From assembly GCF_004010325.2 (NCBI RefSeq), contig NZ_SADR02000016.1, positions 81,324 through 145,323 of the forward strand: DNA of 64,000 nucleotides. The letters run 5' to 3'. Shown piece by piece: positions 57,140 to 64,000 of this stretch. How positions within the stretch are numbered: position 1 is the first letter of the stretch; each line of letters begins with the position of its first letter. Made by a program: the position numbers and the translations under genes. This DNA comes from Mesorhizobium sp. M00.F.Ca.ET.216.01.1.1 (GTDB taxonomy: Bacteria; Pseudomonadota; Alphaproteobacteria; Rhizobiales; Rhizobiaceae). A model generated the notes under the pieces. It was given only the letters and a program-made list of their open reading frames with translations, did no database searches and was not told the DNA's origin.

Positions 57140-57430
57140 ACGATGCCAAAAATCTATCTGGGCTCGATATGTAGCGGCCAATCGCTCGGCGGGCGGGAGC
57201 CCCCTCTCTCTTCCTCGATCCGGTAGATCGCCTGGATACCGGCCATGGCCGTCGTGCTCAGCTCGGTGGCTGGCTGTCGTGAACATCGAATATCTTGCGA
57301 CGCAGATGGGCCAGGCAAGCAGCTTCGATGACGCCGGCCGGAGAACGGTCCCACAACTTGATGATCGCCCCAACATCATTGGCAATCTCGCCAATGTATT
57401 CGACGACCCCAGAACGTCCGCTCACCGCTA
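57140..57430 (-). mobile_element. tnpC: IS66-family transposase fragment, frameshifted
   Basis: The minus strand reads GAIIKLWDRSPAGVIEAACL then AHLRRKIFDVHDSQPPS and, after a one-base shift, STTAMAGIQAIYRIEEERGG. This is the AHxRRKxxD region of IS66 TnpC and the following IxxLYxIE segment. Only about 95 residues remain. Confidence 0.7.
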
Positions 57431-57555
57431 GGGCAATTGAGATCCGATTTTTGAATATCCAAGCCAACAAACCGGGTATGTTCCAATAAGGCCCGTTTCC
57501 TATGCATGGGCCACCCTCAGGTCCAGCAACCATGGACCAGGCCATTGCCTAACAT

Positions 57556-58956
57556 TCAGATTTTCTGCCCCTCGCGGACGAGTTCATCCGCGACGAAACG
57601 GACGGCGCTTTCGGCTATCGCAACAATCTCTTCGACCTCAGCCTTGGTTGCAACGAGCGGCGGGGCAAAGCCCAAGATGTCCCCGTGCGGCATATCGCGG
57701 GCGATAAGGCCACGGTCACGGGATGCTTTCGAAATTCGTGCACCAACCTTAAGCGCCGGATCAAAACGTTTCCTGTTGTGGCGGTCGGCCACGAACTCAA
57801 TTGCGCCCATAAGACCGACCCCGCGCACCTCACCTACGAAAGGCAATTGCGAGAACTTGTCCCTTAGCTGCGCTTGAAAAAACGCCCCGACGTCACGAGC
57901 GTTACCAGGGAGATCTTCTTTCTCGACTATGTCGAGAACCGCGTTGGCCGCGGCGGCTCCGATCGGATGACCTGAGTAGGTGTAGCCATGAGAGAACGCA
58001 CCAACCCTGTCAGCGCCGTCGTTCATCGCCTAAACCTTCTCGCCAACGATCGCGCCGGAGAGCGGGAAGTAGGCGGAGGTAAGGCCTTTGGCAACTGTAA
58101 TCAGGTCGGGCTCAATTCCGTAATGCTGCGAGCCGAACATGGAGCCCGTGCGGCCAAAGCCGGTGATCACTTCGTCGACGATGAGGAGTACGTCGTGCTT
58201 TTTCAGAACGGCTTGGATCGCCTCCCAATACCCTTCCGGCGGAGGCGTGATGCCACCTGTTCCGAGCACCGGCTCGCCGATGAAGGCGCCGACATTGTCC
58301 GGGCCGAGACGTACGATCAGCTGGTCAAGCTCTGCGGCTCGCCGCGCGGAAAATTCGCGTTCGGTTTCGCCCGGGGTTGCGCCCCAATAATAATGCGGAG
58401 CTCCTGTATGAACGATCTGCGGCAGCGGCAGGTCCATGTGGTCGTGATAGAAGCTCATGCCGGTCATCGAGCCAGAGACGACAGAGCAGCCGTGATACCC
58501 GCGGTCACGCGAAATGATCTTCTTCTTGTTCGGCTTGCCACGCAGATTGTTGTAGTACCAAACGAGCTTGGCCTGGGTCTCGTTGGCATCCGAGCCGGAC
58601 ATGCCGTAGAAGACCTTGCTCATTTTGCCAGGCGCCATACGCACGAGACGATCTGAGAGGATTGCGAGTTCGTCCGTCGTATGGGCCGCGTAGGAATGGT
58701 AGTAGGCGAGACGATAGGCTTGGCGCGAAATCGCTTCGGCGACTTCGGCACGGCCATAACCGACATTCACGCAATAGAGACCAGCGAACCCGTCAATCAA
58801 CTGGTTGCCATGCGCGTCCTGAATGCGGATGCCCTTCCCGGTCTCGACAATGGTAGGCTCGCCGAGTTTGCCCGTGGCGAAATCCTTGAGCTGCGTGAAC
58901 GGATGCAGGACGCTGCTTCTGTCCTTTTCGGTAATTTCCTCAATATTGATCCTCAT
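57556..58956 (-). pseudogene. Class III aminotransferase with one in-frame amber codon
   Basis: The frame is continuous from ATG 58956 to the stop at 57556 (467 codons) except for a TAG at 58027-58029, between AIVGEKV and AMNDGADRVGAFSHGYTYSG; relatives have a Tyr or similar there. The first part has FAGLYCVNVGYGRAEVAEAI, YGMSGSDANETQAKLVWYYN and LLIVDEVITGFGRTGSMFG, with the PLP lysine in ITVAKGLTSAYFPLSGAIV. It resembles omega-amino acid or GABA/putrescine-pyruvate aminotransferases and, from memory, y4uB of NGR234. A strong sigma-54-like promoter lies upstream. The amber codon falls after the PLP lysine, so any product would lack the C-terminal third. Confidence 0.85.
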
Positions 58957-59038
58957 GATTGCTTCCTTTCAGGTCGGGGACACGCCAACGCGGCTCGCTG
59001 AAATCCATGAATCCGTTGGTTCTGATCAGCCACGTGTG

Positions 59039-59053
59039 GCAAATGGTGTGCCG
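59039..59053 (-). promoter_or_regulatory. Sigma-54 (RpoN) promoter for the class III aminotransferase
   Basis: Read on the minus strand, CGGCACACCATTTGC has the GG and GC pairs correctly spaced and differs from TGGCAC-N5-TTGC only at the first base. It sits 83 bases before the ATG at 58956. No TGT-N10-ACA site was found in the next 170 bases upstream, so the activator may not be NifA. Confidence 0.6.
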
Positions 59054-59217
59054 GCGTTCAAAGTGGAGAGTGCCTTGCATCTAGCCCGGCTTGGGTCAGA
59101 CAGACATCGCAATGCAGTTGCTCTGCCTGCAAGTTGCTTGACTTCGCTGCAGCGACCACGCTCATGGCTGCAACGGTCGTAAGTGAAAAAGGATTTCTCG
59201 TGCGGAGCACAGGCCGA

Positions 59218-60696
59218 TCACACGCTCAGGCACAAGTATTTCATCTCTGTATAATCATCAATTCCGTATTTTGAACCTTCGCGGCCAAGGCCAGATTGCT
59301 TGATACCGCCAAAAGGCGCAACTTCCGTGGAGATCAGCCCAGTGTTAACCCCGACCATTCCGTATTCGAGAGCCTCCGCCACCCGGAATATTTTCGAGAC
59401 ATCCCTGGAATAGAAGTAGGAAGCCAGGCCAAACTCTGTGTTGTTCGCCATTTCGATGACGTGTTCCTCGATCGAAAACTTGAACAAAGGCGCGATAGGG
59501 CCAAACGTCTCTTCCCTGGAGAGGCGCATATCCCCCGTTGCGCCGGTCAATATAGTGGGCTCAAAAAAGAGGCCGCCTTGGCTCGCAGGCTTGCCACCGA
59601 CCTCCACTCTAGCCCCCTTGGCGACCGCGTCGGTGACGTGCTCCTGTACCTTCTTCAGCGCATTCCGATCGATGAGAGGGCCTGTCGTGACCCCTTCGGC
59701 AAAGCCGTCGCCGACTTTCATCTGGCGAACGCGCTTGGCAAGCTTGGCGGCAAAGGCATCATAGATGCCCTCTTGAATATAGAGCCGATTGGCGCAGACG
59801 CAGGTTTGCCCAGCATTGCGGTATTTGGAAATCATTGCGCCGTCGACGGCAGCGTCGAGATCCGCGTCATCGAAGACAATGAAGGGCGCGTTACCCCCGA
59901 GTTCGAGGCCGAGCTTTAAGATCTGCTCTGCGCCTTGCCGCATCAGCTTTTTTCCGACATTGGTCGAGCCCGTGAAAGTGAGCTTTCGGATCTTCTCATT
60001 TCCGCAGAATTCCTGACCCACCATCTCCGCATCGGTCGTGGTGAGTACAGAAAAAAGACCGGGTGGTAGACCGGCGCGTTCGGCAAGGAGAGCCAGAGCG
60101 AGCGCGGATAGGGGTGTCTGAGCCGCAGGTTTCGACACCATGCTGCAGCCGGCAGCGATTGCCGGGGCCATCTTGCGGGCAAGCATCGCATTCGGGAAGT
60201 TCCACGGCGTGATGGCCCCCACAACTCCGATGGGCTGCTTGATCACGATGATGCGCTTGTCCGGCTGATGACCTGGAATGGTGTCGCCATAAACTCGCTT
60301 TGCTTCCTCACCGAACCACTCGACGTAGGACGCACCATAGAGGATCTCTCCCCTCGCCTCCGGCCACGGTTTTCCCATCTCCAAAGTCAGGATGGTGGCA
60401 AGATCATCGACATTCGAGACTAAGAGGTCGTAAAGCTTCCGCAGCACTGCGGCGCGCTCCTTGCCCGTCCTCTTCGCCCAGTTCTTTTGGGCAACATGGG
60501 CAGCCTCAATCGCCGACCTGACGTCCTCTTTACCGAGATCTGGAAGGGTTGCCAGGACTTCGCCGGTTGAGGGATTGGTGACCTCGAATGTGAGGCCCCT
60601 TGAACCTGCCGCTACCCAGCCAGTCCCTACAGGAGCTTTGTCCGTCACTAACGACTTGTCTTTCAATTTTGCTAGAACTGTTTCAGAAAGTGACAT
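59218..60696 (-). CDS. gabD: Succinate-semialdehyde dehydrogenase (NAD(P)+)
   Basis: A 492-residue aldehyde dehydrogenase. Signature pieces are TPWNFPNAMLARKMAPAIAA, FTGSTNVGKKLM, the active-site glutamate in LELGGNAPFIVFDDADLDAA, and the catalytic cysteine in NAGQTCVCANRLYIQ. The C-terminal GGIKQSGLGREGSKYGIDDY is typical of GabD. It oxidises succinate semialdehyde to succinate, the last step of GABA use. The ATG at 60696 has GGAG upstream. It precedes the aminotransferase on the same strand by 260 bases; the pair would take GABA to succinate if the aminotransferase worked. Confidence 0.93.
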   Translation of the reverse strand: MSLSETVLAKLKDKSLVTDKAPVGTGWVAAGSRGLTFEVTNPSTGEVLATLPDLGKEDVRSAIEAAHVAQKNWAKRTGKERAAVLRKLYDLLVSNVDDLATILTLEMGKPWPEARGEILYGASYVEWFGEEAKRVYGDTIPGHQPDKRIIVIKQPIGVVGAITPWNFPNAMLARKMAPAIAAGCSMVSKPAAQTPLSALALALLAERAGLPPGLFSVLTTTDAEMVGQEFCGNEKIRKLTFTGSTNVGKKLMRQGAEQILKLGLELGGNAPFIVFDDADLDAAVDGAMISKYRNAGQTCVCANRLYIQEGIYDAFAAKLAKRVRQMKVGDGFAEGVTTGPLIDRNALKKVQEHVTDAVAKGARVEVGGKPASQGGLFFEPTILTGATGDMRLSREETFGPIAPLFKFSIEEHVIEMANNTEFGLASYFYSRDVSKIFRVAEALEYGMVGVNTGLISTEVAPFGGIKQSGLGREGSKYGIDDYTEMKYLCLSV

Positions 60697-60968
60697 TGGT
60701 TTCTCCATATCGGTGCGAGCGCAAGAGTCGCCGTATATATCTACCTAAGATAGAACTTAGCGCTCTATTGGGCATCGGATTGTTCAAGGATGGGCAGATT
60801 GCAGACGAAGAGTGATCTCAAGCAGGCCCAGGCTGACCGATCGTCACAGAATCTTCCACCTGCGGTGAGGATGCGGCCACGATCGACCGGAGGCCCAGCC
60901 TCTCAAGTACCGGAATTTCGGTTTCGCCATATTGGACTGAACCTTCACGAACAACAATTAGTCCGCTT

Positions 60969-62255
60969 TCAGTCTAAGAATTCGTCGGAATAGACCACGG
61001 CTGGAGAAGGAGCACTGAAGCCTTCGCGCCGCACCGCTTCCACGGCTCTTTCGAGGTCTTTTACTAGCAAATCTATATATTCATCCCGAAGTGGTCCGAG
61101 CACGAACTGTATTGCTTCGGGCTCTTTCAGAAGGTTCACCTTCCACCCGTACTCCTTCAGCTTGCTTGCAATCGAATAGATGTCAGAGTAATCGCTGCCA
61201 ACTCCGACCACGTTAAGCTCAGCTCCGCCGACGATTTTTAAGCCAGGGCACCGTTCAACAAACCCCGATATGGCGTCTCTCAGCTTGAGGATTTGAGTTG
61301 CCCGCGAAAGGTATCCCTCCCGCCCCAGGTAACGCATAACTGCCCAGGCCGACGCGATTGCGCCACCATTACGCGTCCCAGTAAGAACCGGTGATCGATA
61401 AAGCCCTGCTGCCCATGTGTCGAAAACGAAGGGTTGATGGCGGGCGATATCTCTGTTTCTATAGAAAACACCCGAAACGCCCTTGCCGCTGTAGCCATAC
61501 TTATGAAAATCGGCCGAGATTGAACTTACGCCCGGGACTCGAAAATCGAAGTCTGGAACGTCCCGTCCGAGTTCGCGCACAAACGGCGCTAAGAATCCGC
61601 CGACGCAAGCGTCCACATGCAACCAAATCCCATGTTTGTCCGCAATTTCCGCCAGTTCACGAACGGGGTCGCAAACGCCGTGCGACCAAGACGGCATCGA
61701 CGCAAGCATCATGACCGTGTTTTCGTTGACCGCCTCGGACATTGCCGAGACATTTGCGCGAAAATTTGCATCGACCGGTACGCGACGCAGGGTATATCCG
61801 AAATACCGTTCATATTTCTCGAATGTGGGATAGCCTGTCTGCGGCACAACTATTTCTGGCCGAGTAATATCCGGCCGTCGTTCTTTGGCGTTCGCAAGGG
61901 CAGCAGCAGTAGCGAGAAAGAGACTCTCAGACCCGCCGCTAGTCACGGCTCCATTTGCATCATTTTGAGCGTGAAACAAACTAAGCGCCATCTGTATTAG
62001 ATCACGCTCGAACTGAACAACAGCTGGGTAGTTGTTGCCCTTGGTAAAGAAGGCAAAGTGAGCCGCCTTAGCAACTTCGAATGTGCCGTCATCAACAAGG
62101 AGCCCACGGTCGTTGAGCCAACGGTCTGCGAATGTTGATCTGGGGTCCGCATCTTGTGAACGCAGCTGCTCTAATTCTTGTTCAATCGTCTGGCGTATCA
62201 TGCCCCTCTGCGGGAACGATTTGCTAGTAGTAGTGTCAAATTGTGCGGCTGGCAT
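60969..62255 (-). CDS. PLP-dependent group II decarboxylase-like enzyme
   Basis: A 428-residue fold-type I PLP enzyme related to glutamate decarboxylase, archaeal tyrosine/aspartate decarboxylase MfnA and sphingosine-phosphate lyase. It has NGAVTSGGSESLFLATAAAL near residue 110, WLHVDACVGGFLAPFVRELG near residue 210 with the Asp for the PLP nitrogen, and the PLP lysine in SSISADFHKYGYSGKGVSGV near residue 250. The ATG at 62255 is preferred to an upstream TTG at 62270. It stands on the same strand as gabD with a 270-base gap. If it made GABA from glutamate, it would feed the two downstream enzymes; the true substrate is not evident. Confidence 0.85.
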   Translation of the reverse strand: MPAAQFDTTTSKSFPQRGMIRQTIEQELEQLRSQDADPRSTFADRWLNDRGLLVDDGTFEVAKAAHFAFFTKGNNYPAVVQFERDLIQMALSLFHAQNDANGAVTSGGSESLFLATAAALANAKERRPDITRPEIVVPQTGYPTFEKYERYFGYTLRRVPVDANFRANVSAMSEAVNENTVMMLASMPSWSHGVCDPVRELAEIADKHGIWLHVDACVGGFLAPFVRELGRDVPDFDFRVPGVSSISADFHKYGYSGKGVSGVFYRNRDIARHQPFVFDTWAAGLYRSPVLTGTRNGGAIASAWAVMRYLGREGYLSRATQILKLRDAISGFVERCPGLKIVGGAELNVVGVGSDYSDIYSIASKLKEYGWKVNLLKEPEAIQFVLGPLRDEYIDLLVKDLERAVEAVRREGFSAPSPAVVYSDEFLD

Positions 62256-62284
62256 AGTTAAATTTCCCAAGAGTAATCGTTGTA

Positions 62285-62301
62285 TGCAGGAATTCTACCA
62301 A
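62285..62301 (-). promoter_or_regulatory. Weak sigma-54-like promoter for the decarboxylase gene
   Basis: On the minus strand TTGGTAGAATTCCTGCA keeps the GG and GC pairs at the right spacing but misses several other consensus bases. It is 30 bases before the ATG at 62255. No NifA-type site was found. Confidence 0.25.
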
Positions 62302-62930
62302 ACCGCTTCTAATAAGTGTTTCTGTTTTCTCCCACCGTTTGAAAAAGTCCTTTTTCGGAGTTGCTCCAGATTGAAAGCTTCGACTGCCGACGGCGACTTA
62401 AAAAGTCGATTTCGACGTCCCAGGATGGGCTCTACCGCTTTGGAGCTTCTGAACCGCTGCGGAATGTCGATTGTCGCGGCATAGGCGAGCGCCACAACGG
62501 GGCCGACTCCGGGAACCGTCATCAGGTGCGCCGGCAGGTCGTCTCATTCCTAGCGATCGTGAGCACTTTTTTGTGCAGGCGAGCAAATTCGGCACGCAGC
62601 TTCCGCCGGGCGGCCAGCAGCGGCTCCATGATCTCTTCGAGATCGGGCACGCCTTCGAGCTCGCAAATCCGCTCCTCGAACTTCACAAGTCCCGGCTGAC
62701 TGCGTGAACGCGATCGCGGTCGGAGCAGGCGATGCGCCTGATGCAGTCTGGAAACGATGCGGCTACACCGCCATCGGCCCCGGCCGGAGCCCGGGATTGG
62801 TCAAGGCCGATTTCGTTGAGTTTTGCAGATGTCTCCAACGGCCTTTCATCGTCGTCGGTGACAATAGCGCCGTTGAGCTTGAGGCCTTGAGGCGACCGAA
62901 GGCACGTCCTTTGCGGCACCCTCATCGCTC
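62302..62930 (-). mobile_element. IS110-family transposase fragment, frameshifted
   Basis: The minus strand contains VKFEERICELEGVPDLEEIM with EPLLAARRKLRAEFARLHKK and TIARNETTCRR, then in a second frame MTVPGVGPVVALAYAATIDI and PQRFRSSKAVEPILGRRNRL. It is the second half of an IS110 transposase including the conserved VPGVG motif. Further upstream, to 62930, shifted pieces (LKLNGAIVTDDDERPLETSA) belong to another part or element. Confidence 0.75.
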
Positions 62931-63039
62931 CGGCTTGCCGCCGGGAATTCGGTCACACCTTGGGCCGGCTATCAGCATGCTCGCGGTGCGCGCGCTGCTG
63001 GTGTCGCTTTGCACTTAACCAGGGTCTTCCTCAATTTGT

Positions 63040-63375
63040 GTGGTTCATCCGCTGTTAGCGACGCTATCGCTATGGGCGGGCATGCGAACGAAATCGAAAT
63101 GGTCGCCTGGCCCAGGGGTCAGAATTCTGGGTGTCGCGCTCACTGATGATCACAGTTGGGTTGTTTCCGCTGCCGGACCAGCGATCGACATTTGCCCCGA
63201 TTGTGGCCGGCGAAGTCGAAGTCGGTATGGCTGGTCCAATCGCAGCCTTCAGGATCTGCCGGTACAAGGCAAGCCCGTGACGGTGAAGCTCCTGCTGAGC
63301 CGCTGGCGATGTGCACATCAGAAATGTGAGCGACAAACGTTCACTGATCGACTCCCGACGGTTGCTTCCCCAACC
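63040..63375 (+). mobile_element. ISL3-family transposase N-terminal fragment
   Basis: GVRILGVALTDDHSWVVSAA and CPDCGRRSRSRYGWSNRSLQ, then CAHQKCERQTFTDRLP, form the zinc-binding N-terminal domain of ISL3 transposases with its four cysteines. After VASPTG at about 63375 the frame is unrelated, so the catalytic part is missing. Confidence 0.8.
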
Positions 63376-63605
63376 GGCAATCCAGAAAGCGGGTTGACCA
63401 CACTAGCCATGCGGCGCGCCGCATGGATCGACGTGGGCATGAGTGCGCCCACACCTTTCTTATCCTTCTGCCAACATTTGAAGAATTGCACTTCTTCCTG
63501 AAGTTTCTTGCCAAGTCGCTCTTTCAATCGAAAGACCATATCCGCTCCCTTCTCCCGATCCGCGACTTTTTGTCGAATTTCGCTATAGAAACAAGCCTGA
63601 CTCAC
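63376..63605 (-). pseudogene. Unrecognised N-terminal gene fragment
   Basis: The minus strand from an ATG at 63605 reads MSQACFYSEIRQKVADREKG then ADMVFRLKERLGKKLQEEVQ and FFKCWQKDKKGVGALMPTS before meeting the ISL3 fragment. It looks like a genuine soluble protein start, rich in charged residues, but I do not recognise it. Confidence 0.35.
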
Positions 63606-63639
63606 AGGGATGAATGCCGCGCCGGAGGCGCGAAACGCC

Positions 63640-63830
63640 CGCGCCGGCTGGCACGCCCTTGTCCACCAGGATGACGTTTTTCTCGCTCAGATGCGCGCCA
63701 GTTCTTCCTGTATGGAAATCTTGGTCATGGCCTCGAGAGGCCCTCACGGCTCGTCGAGCAGCCGTGTCTCCGGCTGCACCATCAGCGCCAGCGCGACGCA
63801 CGCAGGGTTTCTCATCTGCTGCGGGGTTCG
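63640..63830 (-). pseudogene. ABC transporter ATPase relic (nitrate/taurine-type)
   Basis: The minus strand reads VALALMVQPETRLLDEP, a stop, then GPLEAMTKISIQEELARI with another stop, then ILVDKG. It corresponds to the Walker B and D-loop region of an ABC ATPase, for example LLLDEPFGALDAMTR followed by LQEELLRI. The signature motif is degraded to QMRNPACV. Confidence 0.55.
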
Positions 63831-64000
63831 CCAGGTGCACAGCAGACAGCGAGGCTGCTACGGCCGCAAAAAACCCGCGGCGGCGGCTCGATTCCGGGAC
63901 CGATCCGCCATTTTTGGCAGGTGATCCGTGCAAGTGCGTGGCGTGGATCACCCCAGCTATCTCGTGGCCGCCCCATTGCCAACGTCCTCTTTTCAACCGG
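63816..64000 (-). repeat. Diverged repeat, inverted partner of 633-811
   Basis: See the entry at 633. This copy reaches the last base of the window, so it may extend further. It joins the ABC-ATPase relic without a visible break, suggesting it represents the preceding helical part of the same lost gene. Confidence 0.55.

Noticed and set aside
59085..59165. Clustered short GCAAG/GCAG-type repeats near 59.1 kb
   Set aside because: Too short and irregular to call a repeat or CRISPR array.
60736..60765. Imperfect palindrome TAGAACTTAGCGCTCTA before gabD
   Set aside because: Could be an operator, but the symmetry is partial and no regulator gene lies nearby.

Overview
The window looks like a piece of a rhizobial accessory replicon, either a symbiotic plasmid or an integrated symbiosis island in Rhizobium, Sinorhizobium or Mesorhizobium. 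The reasons are the alphaproteobacterial protein types, remnants of the TraB/TraH conjugation genes, fragments of at least seven transposon families (Tn3, IS66, IS21, IS110, IS630, ISAs1, ISL3), many frameshifted genes, and two sequences resembling sigma-54 promoters, one with a NifA-type upstream site. Several loci (trehalose phosphate synthase, the peptide ABC transporter, an AsnC regulator, an aminotransferase and aldehyde dehydrogenase pair) recall, from memory only, genes on the Sinorhizobium fredii NGR234 symbiotic plasmid. No nod, nif, rRNA, tRNA or CRISPR genes were seen.

Layout. 1-2.1 kb: decayed DNA with a Tn3 transposase relic. 2.2-7.8 kb: otsA, a LysR regulator, an AraC regulator, and two small genes, one with a DUF1906-like domain. 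8-13.7 kb: relics of a class III aminotransferase, an oxidoreductase, metI and a glutamate dehydrogenase, with an array of seven short repeats at 10.4-10.7 kb. 13.9-21.9 kb: a sarcosine oxidase operon soxBDAG followed by a broken folD and purU, with a divergent GlxA-type regulator. 21.9-27.3 kb: conjugation relics, a tyrosine recombinase fragment, a damaged histidine-kinase-like ATPase and partner gene, an scpB fragment and IS66 debris.

27.4-44 kb: the most unusual part. A low-GC pair, an EgtD-like methyltransferase and an EctB-like aminotransferase, sits behind a NifA/sigma-54-like promoter. Further along are MmgE/PrpD, an ATP-grasp ligase, a serine hydrolase and M24 peptidase operon, a SAM methyltransferase, a MATE exporter, and a truncated second copy of the ATP-grasp gene. 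Together they could form a scattered pathway that makes and exports a small amino-acid-derived compound; this is inference.

44-50 kb: IS630 and ISAs1 relics, broken acyl-CoA dehydrogenase, aminotransferase and nadA genes, an intact RraA-family gene and an AsnC/Lrp regulator. 51.5-57.1 kb: a complete peptide-type ABC transporter whose two ATPases are fused. 57.5-62.3 kb: a class III aminotransferase interrupted by one amber codon, succinate-semialdehyde dehydrogenase, and a PLP-dependent decarboxylase, a set that would fit GABA-type metabolism. 62.3-64 kb: IS110, ISL3 and ABC-ATPase fragments; the last 185 bases are a diverged inverted copy of a segment at 633-811.
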